Of a DNA stretch of 64,000 bases, positions 26,183 to 33,336 are shown one piece after another. The stretch lies in NCBI GenBank assembly GCA_014650015.1, contig BMUD01000007.1, forward strand, positions 124,001 through 188,000, read 5' to 3'. This DNA is from Streptomyces griseoloalbus (lineage in GTDB: Bacteria > Actinomycetota > Actinomycetes > Streptomycetales > Streptomycetaceae). The position numbers and the translations under genes are program-made. Position 1 is the first letter of the stretch; every line of letters starts with the position of its first letter. A model generated the notes under the pieces. It was not told the origin of the DNA. It saw only the letters and a list, made by a program, of their open reading frames with translations, and searched no databases.

Positions 26183-26214
26183 GCGTCAAGGGCTTTGACG
26201 CTGAATCAGATTCA
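26183..26214. promoter_or_regulatory. two adjacent inverted repeats upstream of the pectate lyase
   Basis: GCGTCAA-gggct-TTGACGC (26183-26201) and TGAATC-a-GATTCA (26202-26214) abut one another. The first contains TTGAC-like sequence on both strands and may overlap a -35 region. They could bind a second regulator. Confidence 0.45.
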
Positions 26215-26505
26215 CACTGATGAACATGCCGGAGCCCTCGTCGGACGAGCGGTACGGAGGCCGGCCGGTCGAGTGGCCTGCGGCACGCGGACACCGGCGA
26301 ACAGGTGTCGGCGCAGGGGATGCGGATGGCCGTACCGGCGTCGCAGGGGCTGATCAACCGCGCGACGGGCCGGCGTCTGTTCGTCTCCCCTGCTGGCGGC
26401 CCCGCGCGCCCACGTCCGGTGAGGTGCCGCCGGCCCCCGCACCGGCCGGGCGGTCCTGCCCGCACGGGGGGCGAACGCCCGCGGCCGCCGGTGTCGTGGC
26501 AGGTG

Positions 26506-26937
26506 TCACTCGCAGAACACCCGCACCTTTCCGTCGGGGTCGTCGACGTCGACGGTGACCTCGTCGAGCTGCTCGAGGAGCTCCTCGAGGTGCTGCGGCT
26601 TGAGCTCGGTGAGGTCGATCGGCACCCCTGACTTGTGCATCTCCGCGTTGATCCTGGTGAGTGCCTGCGGAGGGACGAGGCTCGTGAGCCGGACCCCCGC
26701 GCGCAGCAGCTGCAGCGGGATCTGGATGTCGACCCGGCTCGGCCCGTCTCCGCCGGCGTCGTCCGTCGAGTGCACCACCACGCGCAGGTACTTGGGACGG
26801 GGTTTCGGGCGGGGCGTGGCTCCTCGCGGCGACTCGGGCCGTTCTCGTTCGAGGGCGTCGATCAGCCGCTCGGCTTCGTCCGCGGTGATCCTGCCCTCGG
26901 CCAGCATGTGCAGGATCCGGCGTCGCTGCTCGTTCAT
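26506..26937 (-). CDS. SHOCT-like helical protein of the DUF2089 operon
   Basis: This encodes 143 residues. It opens with a short two-helix block, RRRILHMLAEGRITADEAERLIDALERE, split here as LHMLAEGRITADEAERL; this matches SHOCT-like oligomerisation motifs. A basic linker and a beta/alpha domain (YLRVVVHSTDD, DIQIPLQLLRAGVRL, DVDDPDGKVRVF) follow. GGAGGGG precedes the ATG at 26937. It is the last gene of three read leftward from 27604. A similar helix pair ends the first gene of the operon, hinting that the two proteins associate. The function is unknown. Confidence 0.65.
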   Translation of the reverse strand: MNEQRRRILHMLAEGRITADEAERLIDALERERPESPRGATPRPKPRPKYLRVVVHSTDDAGGDGPSRVDIQIPLQLLRAGVRLTSLVPPQALTRINAEMHKSGVPIDLTELKPQHLEELLEQLDEVTVDVDDPDGKVRVFCE

Positions 26938-26957
26938 GGTTGTTGTTCCCCTCCGAC

Positions 26958-27218
26958 TCATCTGACGCTTACCAGCACGGCCGTTTTGCCCTGCTCGATC
27001 TCGAACCGGGTGCCGGGCAGCGCCCACAGCAGTCGCCCGGTGCCGCGCAGCGCGCCCACCGGACTCACCCGGGTGGCCAGACATGCGATCAGTCCGGCCA
27101 GTACGGCGAGCAGCAGCAGCGGTGACAGCACGAGCAGGACCGGCAGGACGGGGATGTACAGCCGCCGCCGACGGCCGTCGGGACGGCGGTGGCGTACCGT
27201 CACCAGCTGCGGGATCAC
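26958..27218 (-). CDS. small membrane protein of the DUF2089 operon
   Basis: This encodes 86 residues: a basic N-terminus (TVRHRRPDGRRRRLY) and a hydrophobic span (about residues 22-48; IPVLPVLLVLSPLLLLAVLA). A short globular tail follows (LPGTRFEIEQGKTAVLVSVR). The GTG start overlaps the stop of the DUF2089 gene by four bases (GTGA), so translation is coupled. It ends 20 bp before the SHOCT-like gene. It is probably the membrane partner of a regulatory trio. Confidence 0.65.
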   Translation of the reverse strand: MIPQLVTVRHRRPDGRRRRLYIPVLPVLLVLSPLLLLAVLAGLIACLATRVSPVGALRGTGRLLWALPGTRFEIEQGKTAVLVSVR

Positions 27219-27604
27219 CGGGTCCGCTCCAGCTCGGCCAGCGCCTCCTGGGCGCTGATCTCCCCCCGCTGTAGGCGGTCGATGACGTCGGCGCCGGTGG
27301 GTGTCGGGTCGGTGTCGACGAAGTCGAGGTGCTCGGCGATCCGCTTCAGCCGGGACTTGATCGTCGGGTAGCTCACCCCGAAGATCCGCTCCATCTCCTT
27401 GATCGAACCGTGCGACCGGACGAACGCGGCGACGAACACCTGGTCGTCGACGCCGAGTTGTGCCAGCTGGGGCGGCTCGAACCGGCCCTCGACCGCGACA
27501 CCGCTGCCGACCAGCCGGACCCGCTCGACCACGAACGGCTGCCCCTGTGTCAGGTCCGTCAGTTCCTGCCAGTCCACCCTCGGCTCCCCTGCGCTCGGCG
27601 ACAT
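27215..27604 (-). CDS. DUF2089-type regulator
   Basis: This encodes 129 residues. The core AAFVRSHGSIKEMERIFGVS with YPTIKSRLKRI is a helix-turn-helix-like segment characteristic of DUF2089. It is preceded by a beta-rich part and followed by VIDRLQRGEISAQEALAEL, a SHOCT-like helix pair. Members are probable DNA-binding regulators encoded with membrane and SHOCT-like proteins that recall anti-sigma or envelope-stress switches. The upstream region carries an A/T-rich palindromic site unusual for this DNA. The regulatory role is inferred from fold and context. Confidence 0.7.
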   Translation of the reverse strand: MSPSAGEPRVDWQELTDLTQGQPFVVERVRLVGSGVAVEGRFEPPQLAQLGVDDQVFVAAFVRSHGSIKEMERIFGVSYPTIKSRLKRIAEHLDFVDTDPTPTGADVIDRLQRGEISAQEALAELERTR

Positions 27605-27621
27605 GCTCGCTGTTCATTTGT

Positions 27622-27640
27622 ATCTTGAGATTCTTAAGAT
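27622..27640. promoter_or_regulatory. A/T-rich palindromic site before the DUF2089 operon
   Basis: ATCTTGAGATTCTTAAGAT contains ATCTT...AAGAT arms and an internal ATCTTGAGAT palindrome. It lies 18 bp upstream of the operon start and is a good candidate operator or promoter core. Confidence 0.5.
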
Positions 27641-27676
27641 GGCAACGCGTAAAACTTAATTTTCCTGATGCCGCCT

Positions 27677-28900
27677 TCAATGGCTCGGGCGGTTGCGGGC
27701 CCGGCGGAGGAAGGGTGCCTCGACGAGGTAGTACGACAGCAGGGCCATCAGCAGGGTCAGGACGACGGTGGCCGGCAGCCGTCCCTCCTCCATGCCGAGG
27801 GAGGCCAGCAGCCGTACGACGGGGTAGTGCCACAGGTAGATGCCGTAGCTCAGGTTGCGGCCGGCCCAGGCCAGCGGCGTCAGCGACAGGAGCCGTGACA
27901 TCCAGCCGTCGGGCCGCAGTTCGAGACCCGCGACAACGGTGGCGGAGAGCACCGCCACCCCCAGGAACCCGGCGGTGTACCAGGCGGCCGTCCAGCTCCC
28001 GGAGTCGGCGGTCACCGGCATCCGCCAGGCGACGAGCGCCAGCAGTCCGAGCGAGGGCCAGGCCAGCCGGCCCGCCCAGGTGCGCAACGGCACCAGCCGG
28101 GGATCGTCCGCGCGCAGCCGGGCCAGGACCACGGCGACGAGGGCGCCGGCCAGCAGTTGGTCGGCGCGGGTGTCGGTGCCGTTGTAGATGCGGTGGGCCG
28201 CGTCCGGGGCCCACAGGGCACAGCGCCACAGCACGGGCAGCGCGCACAGGGCCGCCGTGCACAGCAGCACCGTGCGGGCCCGGGTGTGTCGCAGCAGGGC
28301 GAGCAGCACGAGCGGCCAGAGCAGGTAGAACTGCTCCTCCACACCCAGCGACCAGGTGTGCGCGAGCGGTCCGGTGACGTCGGAGTAGGGACCGGACTCC
28401 GCGGCGCGTACGACGTTGACCAGGAACAGCGCCGACACGCCCGCCGCCCGCCAGGAGTCGGCGAAGCCCCACAGCGAGGTGGTCACCGACAGCGCCGCGC
28501 AGACCGCGCACAGGGCCAGCAGCGCGGGGACGAGCCGGAGCCAGCGCCGCCGGTAGAAGGGGAACAGGGCGATGCCCCCGGTGCGGACGTACTCGGCGAG
28601 CAGCAGCCGGGTGATGACGAAGCCGCTGAGGGTGACGAAGAGGTCCACGGCCACCGAGCCGCCCGGCACCAGGTCCGGTGCCACGTGGTAGACGAGCACC
28701 AGCGCGACCGCGCAGGTGCGCAGTCCGTCCAGACCGTTCACCCGTCCGCTGCGCGCGAGCGCGGACGGAAAACCCCGGCCTGCCGCCGGGGTGGTGGGTC
28801 TGCGGACGCCGGCTCCCGCCGTCTCCTTTCCCGGATCGATGTCCGGACCGACGTCCGGATCGATGTCTTCTGCGGCCGTCGAGTCCGGTGCCTGGGCCAT
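27677..28900 (-). CDS. acyltransferase-3 family membrane protein
   Basis: This encodes 407 residues. After a disordered Asp/Pro/Gly-rich N-terminus (about 45 residues) comes an acyltransferase-3 core with ten or so membrane spans. Family motifs are NGLDGLRTCAVALVLVYH (catalytic-type His), GGSVAVDLFVTLSGFVITRLL, FYRRRWLRLVPALLAL and HTWSLGVEEQFYLLWPLVL. Such enzymes O-acylate surface polysaccharides, lipids or secondary metabolites. The ATG at 28900 follows GGAG by 10 nt; ATG at 28990 would add 30 residues. The neighbouring genes do not indicate a substrate. Confidence 0.88.
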   Translation of the reverse strand: MAQAPDSTAAEDIDPDVGPDIDPGKETAGAGVRRPTTPAAGRGFPSALARSGRVNGLDGLRTCAVALVLVYHVAPDLVPGGSVAVDLFVTLSGFVITRLLLAEYVRTGGIALFPFYRRRWLRLVPALLALCAVCAALSVTTSLWGFADSWRAAGVSALFLVNVVRAAESGPYSDVTGPLAHTWSLGVEEQFYLLWPLVLLALLRHTRARTVLLCTAALCALPVLWRCALWAPDAAHRIYNGTDTRADQLLAGALVAVVLARLRADDPRLVPLRTWAGRLAWPSLGLLALVAWRMPVTADSGSWTAAWYTAGFLGVAVLSATVVAGLELRPDGWMSRLLSLTPLAWAGRNLSYGIYLWHYPVVRLLASLGMEEGRLPATVVLTLLMALLSYYLVEAPFLRRARNRPSH

Positions 28901-29060
28901 GAACGAGATCGCTCCCCACCTGCCGGCTGCGTCGGAGTGACTCGGTGCACCTGTCCAGAAAGTACGCCCGCATGCCCTCCCGGCACTCACCGGTCCGCAT
29001 CGCCGGACGGGACCGCCCCGCGCCCGGGCCGTCGCGCGCCGCGCGGGCTAGGATCCGGTC

Positions 29061-30005
29061 ATGGCCCTGACCATGAACGACGTGGACCGGTTCATGGCCT
29101 CCAGGCCCCGTCTGGAGGCCATCGCCTACCGCCTTCTCGGCTCCGCGAGCGAGGCCGAGGACGCCGTGCAGGAGACGTTCCTGCGCTGGCAGGACGCCGA
29201 CGTCGACGGCATCAGGGTCCCCGAGGCCTGGCTGACGAAGGTCCTCACCAACCTGTGCCTCAACCAGCTCACCTCCGCCCGTGCCCGGCGCGAGACCTAC
29301 GTCGGCGCCTGGCTCCCCGAGCCGCTGATCGCCGGGGACCCGATGCTGGGCCCCGCCGACACCGCCGAACAGCGCGAGTCGGTCTCGTACGCGGTCCTCG
29401 TCCTGCTGGAGCGGCTCTCCCCGAACGAGCGGGCGGTGTACGTCCTGCGGGAGGCCTTCGACTACCCGCACCGGGAGATCGCCGAGGTCCTCGACCTCAC
29501 CGAGGCCGCGAGCCAGCAGATCTTCCACCGCGCCAAGAAGCACGTCGCGGACGGCAAGGCCCGGACCGAGATCGACGAGGCCGCCGCCCGGCGGATCGTC
29601 GACGAGTTCCTGACGGCCGCGACCAGCGGCCGGACCGAGCCGCTCGTGCGGCTGCTCACCCAGGACGCCGTCGCGGTCGGCGACGGCGGCGGGAAGGTCC
29701 CGGCCCGTGCCAAGGCGTTCGAAGGCGCCCTCGCGGTCGCGACGTTCATGCGCGGCCTGTTCAAGCCCGGCAAGGCCAAGCGCGACCTGGTCGGCGGCTC
29801 ACCCGGGATCTACGCCACGACCGCCAACGGCGACCCCGCCCTCGTCGCGGTGCTCGACGGGCGGGTCGTCGGCATCATGTGCCTGGAGGTCACCGCCGGG
29901 CGGATCGCCGCCATCCGCAGTCAGGCCAACCCGGACAAGCTCGAACGCGCGACCCGGGCCTGGGCGGCGACGGACCACGGCGAACCCCTGCTCATCGCCT
30001 TCTGA
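29061..30005 (+). CDS. sigJ: SigJ/ECF41-type sigma factor with SnoaL-like C-terminal domain
   Basis: This encodes 314 residues. The sigma2 region covers about residues 10-75 (AIAYRLLGSASEAEDAVQET) and sigma4 about 115-165 (LSPNERAVYVLREAFDYPHREIAEVLDLTEAASQQIFHRAKK, split by family motif). A SnoaL-like domain follows (about 180-310; FLTAATSGRTEPLVRLLTQD). In ECF41 proteins this extension replaces a separate anti-sigma factor and tunes activity. TAGGAT lies 6 nt before the ATG, so the transcript may be leaderless. An FAD oxidoreductase follows in the same direction, the typical ECF41 target context. Confidence 0.88.
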   Translation: MALTMNDVDRFMASRPRLEAIAYRLLGSASEAEDAVQETFLRWQDADVDGIRVPEAWLTKVLTNLCLNQLTSARARRETYVGAWLPEPLIAGDPMLGPADTAEQRESVSYAVLVLLERLSPNERAVYVLREAFDYPHREIAEVLDLTEAASQQIFHRAKKHVADGKARTEIDEAAARRIVDEFLTAATSGRTEPLVRLLTQDAVAVGDGGGKVPARAKAFEGALAVATFMRGLFKPGKAKRDLVGGSPGIYATTANGDPALVAVLDGRVVGIMCLEVTAGRIAAIRSQANPDKLERATRAWAATDHGEPLLIAF

Positions 30006-30009
30006 CATC

Positions 30010-30027
30010 ATGTGACCGGCATCACAT
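30010..30027. promoter_or_regulatory. CRP/FNR-like palindrome
   Basis: ATGTGACCGGCATCACAT has perfect 6-bp arms and matches the classical TGTGA-N6-TCACA pattern. It begins 5 bp after the sigma-factor stop and lies 70 bp upstream of the oxidoreductase start. Confidence 0.6.
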
Positions 30028-30031
30028 CGCA

Positions 30032-30090
30032 CTCCTGTCAGGAAACGGCGGGCCGCCCGGTTCAAGGGGCGAACCCGCCGATGACAGGAG
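30032..30090 (+). promoter_or_regulatory. leader hairpin that pairs the oxidoreductase ribosome site
   Basis: CTCCTGTCA (30032-30040) is fully complementary to TGACAGGAG (30082-30090). The latter contains the AGGAG ribosome site of the ATG at 30097. Inside it, CGGCGGG (30046-30052) pairs with CCCGCCG (30074-30080), and CGCCC (54-58) with GGGCG (67-71). Together they form 21 base pairs with one asymmetric internal loop. The structure would block translation unless opened, or could end the sigma transcript. It matches no riboswitch class that I know. Confidence 0.6.
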
Positions 30091-30096
30091 CCCGCC

Positions 30097-31344
30097 ATGC
30101 AGCACCGCATCATCGTCCTCGGAGCCGGATACACCGGAGCCATCGCCGCCGGACGCCTCGCCAGGCGGCTGCACCGCGAAGACGTCGCCATCACCCTCGT
30201 CAACGCCGAGCCCGACTTCGTCGAGCGCGTCCGGATGCATCAGCTCGCGGTCGGCCAGGACCTCGTACCGCGCCCCCTCGGCGACATGCTCGCGGGCACC
30301 GGCGTGGAGCTGAGGATCGCGAGGGTCACCGGCGTCGACGTCGACCACGGGACCGTCGCCGTCCGCGACGCGAACGGCGGCGGGGAGTCGGAGCTGGCGT
30401 ACGACACCCTCGTGTACGCCCTCGGCAGCGGCTGGAACGACCAGGGCGTCCCCGGCACCGCCGAGCACGCGTACGAGATCGCCAGCCGCCCGGGAGCGCG
30501 CCGCCTGGGCGAGCGGCTGAAGGGCCTGGAGGCCGGACAGCCCGTCCTCGTGGTGGGCGGCGGCCTGACCGGTCTGGAGGCCGCGACCGAGATCGCCGAG
30601 GCCCGACCGGACCTCGACGTCTCCCTCGCCGCCCGCGACGGCCTCGGCGACTGGCTCTCGCCGAAGGGCCGCCGGCACCTGCGGAAGGTCTTCGACGGAC
30701 TCGGCATCACCGTGCACGAGCACACCCCCGTCACCGGCGTCGAGGCCGACCGCGTCACCACCGCCGACGGCACCTCCGTCCCGGCCGCGGTCACCGTGTG
30801 GACCACCGGCTTCGCCGTCCACCCGATCGCGCGGGCCACCGCTCTGGAGGTCACCGACACGGGTCGGATCGTGGTCGACGGGACCATGCGCTCGGTCTCG
30901 CACCCGGATGTGTACGCCATCGGCGACGCGGCCATGGCGATGGGCCCCGGCGACAAGCCGCTGCGGATGTCGTGCGCCTCGGGGACCCCCACCGCATGGC
31001 AGGCCGCCGACTCCATCGCGGCACGCCTGACCGGCGGGAAGCTCCCGAACGCGCCGCTGCGCTACTACAACCAGTGCATTTCGCTGGGCCGCAAGGAAGG
31101 GCTGATCCAGTACGTCACCGCCGACGACCGCGCCGTCCGGGCGGCCCTCACAGGACGGCTCGCCGCCGTCTACAAGGAGCTGGTCTGCAAGGGCGCGGCC
31201 TGGAGCGTCGCCAACCCGACGCTCGGGCTGCCGACCCGGCGCCGCCGCGTCCTGCGGGACCAGCTTCCGGCGCGCGCGCAGGCCGCGCAGGGAGCGGTCG
31301 GCTCGGCGGGATCGGCAGGTGCGGCGGTCGAGGCGTCGGCCTGA
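30097..31344 (+). CDS. FAD/NAD(P)-dependent oxidoreductase, NDH-2-like
   Basis: This encodes 415 residues. The FAD-binding motif LGAGYTGAIAAGRLA is at residues 7-21, the second dinucleotide motif VVGGGLTGLEAATEIAE at about 151-167, and the FAD closing motif VYAIGDAAMA at about 272-281. The order matches type II NADH dehydrogenases and related pyridine-nucleotide-disulfide enzymes, but without a redox-active CxxxxC pair. The Ala/Gly-rich C-terminus is poorly conserved. It lies behind the SigJ-type gene and is probably its target. Expression appears to be controlled by a CRP-like site and by the leader hairpin. Confidence 0.85.
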   Translation: MQHRIIVLGAGYTGAIAAGRLARRLHREDVAITLVNAEPDFVERVRMHQLAVGQDLVPRPLGDMLAGTGVELRIARVTGVDVDHGTVAVRDANGGGESELAYDTLVYALGSGWNDQGVPGTAEHAYEIASRPGARRLGERLKGLEAGQPVLVVGGGLTGLEAATEIAEARPDLDVSLAARDGLGDWLSPKGRRHLRKVFDGLGITVHEHTPVTGVEADRVTTADGTSVPAAVTVWTTGFAVHPIARATALEVTDTGRIVVDGTMRSVSHPDVYAIGDAAMAMGPGDKPLRMSCASGTPTAWQAADSIAARLTGGKLPNAPLRYYNQCISLGRKEGLIQYVTADDRAVRAALTGRLAAVYKELVCKGAAWSVANPTLGLPTRRRRVLRDQLPARAQAAQGAVGSAGSAGAAVEASA

Positions 31345-31390
31345 TGCGCACCGGCCCGGGCGCCCTCGATCCGCAGGCGCGCCCGGGCCG

Positions 31391-31480
31391 ATGACGTCGC
31401 GGGCCGACGATTTCGCGGAGGACGGGGAGGACGGGGAGGACGGGGAGGACGCGGAGAACGCGGACGACGCGGAGTCGTAG
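31391..31480 (+). repeat. acidic 9-bp tandem repeat
   Basis: GAGGACGGG-type units repeat about four times, then degrade to GAGAACGCGGACGAC. One frame from ATG 31391 reads a 29-residue acidic peptide with E-D-G repeats. No ribosome site supports it, so I treat it as simple-sequence DNA. Confidence 0.5.
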
Positions 31481-31494
31481 GAGGTGAGGACCGC

Positions 31495-31704
31495 GTGAAC
31501 CGGACACCGGGAGCCGAGACGGGCAGGGCGGTCATGGGTGCGGTGGTCTCGCCGGACGGCTTCATGGCCGACGAGGACGACGGCGCCGGACCCCTCTTCG
31601 ACCGGTGCGGCACCGGAGACGTCGGCTGGACCTTCCCCGGCGGTGACGACGCGTTCCGGACCACGCAGGCGTCGGCCGGCTTCGTGCCGCGCCACTGCCG
31701 CTAG
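31495..31704 (+). pseudogene. N-terminal fragment of a DHFR/RibD-like reductase
   Basis: Sixty-nine residues match the start of small actinobacterial dihydrofolate-reductase-family proteins: VVSPDGFMADEDDGAGPLFD, then WTFPGGDDAFRTTQASAGF. These proteins are normally 190-210 residues long. This copy stops just after the first third, and the following DNA belongs to another gene. A GAGGTGAGG site and GTG start remain, but no folded enzyme could result. Confidence 0.65.
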
Positions 31705-31736
31705 CCTCGAGCCACCCACCCGCGGAGGATGTGCTC

Positions 31737-32561
31737 ATGCCCGGTTACGACAGTTCGAGGTCCCGTCTGCGTCTGGCCGATCGCCATGTCCGGGTGCTGA
31801 CCCGCCTTGCCGAGGGGGAGACCCCGAGTCCGGAGCTCTTTGCGTCCCTCGGTGAACTGCAGGAACTGGGCCTGGTCGGCGAGGAAGGGCAACTCTCCCC
31901 GCTGCTGCGTGAGTTGGTCGAGGCGCTGCGGGATCCCGTCCTCGTCATCAGTGTCGAGATCACCGGCGAGCCCGGCCCCGTGCACCACGGCGTCATCGTC
32001 GGCCGGGACACCGTGATCGCCCACGAGGGCTGGCCGGGCGAGGAGGAGTCGGAGTACATCCCGGTCGAACCGAGCACCCTCGTCTTCGAGCTCGCCCGCA
32101 TGGTCCATCTGCGTCGGCGCGGTGCCGAAGAGCAGCCGCTGACGCCCCGCGTCGAATCGACGATGAAGGCACTGGACGCCGCCTTCGCCGTGCTGTCCGC
32201 CCCCACCGGAGAACCCGAGGAGGACCGGACCGCGGTGCGCGAGGGGCTCGCCGGTGCCGGCACCACCGGGGAGACGGCTGACACGCTGGCGGAGCTGGTC
32301 CTCGCCCTGAACGCGTACTGGCGGGTCACCGTCGCCTGGGACGGACAGCACGACGGTGGGCACGCGCCGATGCTCCGCAGCCTGGCGGTCTGGGACTGCG
32401 GCGCCCAGGGCTACTGGATCCGCGAGCAGCCGGAGGAGCCGATCCTCCCCGGCCAGGTCACCCCGGACAGCCCCCTGCACCTGGTGCGCTCGGGGGCCGG
32501 GGAGATATGGCGCAAGCTCACCGACCTGCTGCCGGAGAAGGAGGAGCTGAGCCCGCGCTGA
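31737..32561 (+). CDS. EspG-like protein, possible type VII secretion chaperone
   Basis: This encodes 274 residues, soluble and acidic. The ending RSGAGEIWRKLTDLLP and the strand WRVTVAWDGQ with SLAVWDCGAQGYW resemble actinobacterial EspG-type chaperones that carry type VII substrates. The N-terminal half (LADRHVRVLTRLAEG, LQELGLVGEEGQLSPLLREL) is consistent but not decisive. ATG 31737 has GGAGG 8 nt upstream; GTG 31731 is too close to it. The gene lies next to a long substrate-like protein (33335-34726), which supports the reading. The call is tentative. Confidence 0.45.
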   Translation: MPGYDSSRSRLRLADRHVRVLTRLAEGETPSPELFASLGELQELGLVGEEGQLSPLLRELVEALRDPVLVISVEITGEPGPVHHGVIVGRDTVIAHEGWPGEEESEYIPVEPSTLVFELARMVHLRRRGAEEQPLTPRVESTMKALDAAFAVLSAPTGEPEEDRTAVREGLAGAGTTGETADTLAELVLALNAYWRVTVAWDGQHDGGHAPMLRSLAVWDCGAQGYWIREQPEEPILPGQVTPDSPLHLVRSGAGEIWRKLTDLLPEKEELSPR

Positions 32562-32597
32562 ACGACGCCGGGCACGGTCCGCCACTCCGCCCGGTCG

Positions 32598-33200
32598 CTA
32601 TTCCGCCCGGTCCGAGAAGTGCTGCATCAGGGCGAACGGGGACGACAGCGCGGCGCCGCCCAGGGTGAGCACATCGGTGTCCACCTCCACCAGCACGATG
32701 GCGATCGCCAGGTCCACGGCGTCGGCCGGGCCGGTGGCCGTGCCCGTACTGGCGGTCCCGGCCGACGGGACGTACGGACCGGGCTCGATCGCCACCCGGA
32801 CGCCCTCCCGCTCCAGGACCCCGGCCTTGCCCAGGCCCTCCACGGAGTAGACGTACTCCCGGCCCGCGTAGGCGATGCGCAGCGCCCGGTCCTCCTTGCG
32901 CAGCGCCCGGGCGTTGAACCGCAGCTCCGCGGGCCGGCCGTCGAGGGTGAGCTCGGCCTTGAACAGCGAGGCCCGCCCCGACCGGCGCTTCCCGCGGAAG
33001 GTCGTCTCCGGGAAGGCGGGACCGCTCAGCCGAACGGTGTCCAAGCCCTTGTCGAGCGGCCGGTGGAGCGGGCATCGCTCCACGGTGACGGATCCGAAGT
33101 GCCCCACCTCCCCCCGCACCCCGGACGTGGGCAGCTCTTTCTTCGCGCTGACGCTGTACGGCGTCAGTTCGAACCTCAGGGACTCACCGCTCGTATCCAT
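32598..33200 (-). CDS. hypothetical beta-rich protein beside the type VII-like gene
   Basis: This encodes 200 residues with no signal peptide or membrane segment. Strands alternate with polar loops (LRFELTPYSVSAKKELPTSG, FKAELTLDGRPAELRFNARA, REYVYSVEGLGKAGVLEREG). A more hydrophobic end follows (DLAIAIVLVEVDTDVLTLGG). I do not recognise the family. It faces the EspG-like gene and lies downstream of the 463-residue substrate-like gene on the same strand, separated by a mobile-repeat relic. The ribosome site before ATG 33200 is weak. Confidence 0.6.
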   Translation of the reverse strand: MDTSGESLRFELTPYSVSAKKELPTSGVRGEVGHFGSVTVERCPLHRPLDKGLDTVRLSGPAFPETTFRGKRRSGRASLFKAELTLDGRPAELRFNARALRKEDRALRIAYAGREYVYSVEGLGKAGVLEREGVRVAIEPGPYVPSAGTASTGTATGPADAVDLAIAIVLVEVDTDVLTLGGAALSSPFALMQHFSDRAE

Positions 33201-33277
33201 GGCGACAACTGCTCATTTCTCGCGTAGGTTCTTCCGGATCTCTGCGTCTCGCCGCACCGCGGCCCGGCGGTGCCGCC

Positions 33278-33336
33278 AGGGCCTGTCTGACAATTCCCGC
33301 CTGCGGGCGGCGACGCGAATCGTCAGTACTGGCCCT
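33278..33336. repeat. MITE-like palindromic element
   Basis: This 59-bp unit has imperfect terminal inverted repeats: AGGGCCTGTCTGACAATTC at the left and, on the complement, AGGGCCAGTACTGACGATTC at the right. It could fold into a hairpin. A related right end lies at 20987-21024. The AGGGCCTGTCTGACA motif recalls short intergenic elements scattered in Streptomyces genomes. Confidence 0.55.

Larger units (their letters stand above)
26046..26505. other. gene-free gap holding pectate lyase control sites
   Basis: The first 170 bases hold a cluster of inverted repeats, listed separately. Bases 26220-26505 contain open frames but none with a start signal or recognisable protein, so I see no gene there. 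Confidence 0.5.

Noticed and set aside
26220-26558. 112-residue plus-strand ORF
   Set aside because: Arg/Pro/Gly-rich shadow composition, overlapping the well-supported SHOCT-like gene.
31391-31480. Acidic 29-residue peptide gene
   Set aside because: Made of a 9-bp simple repeat and lacking a ribosome site.
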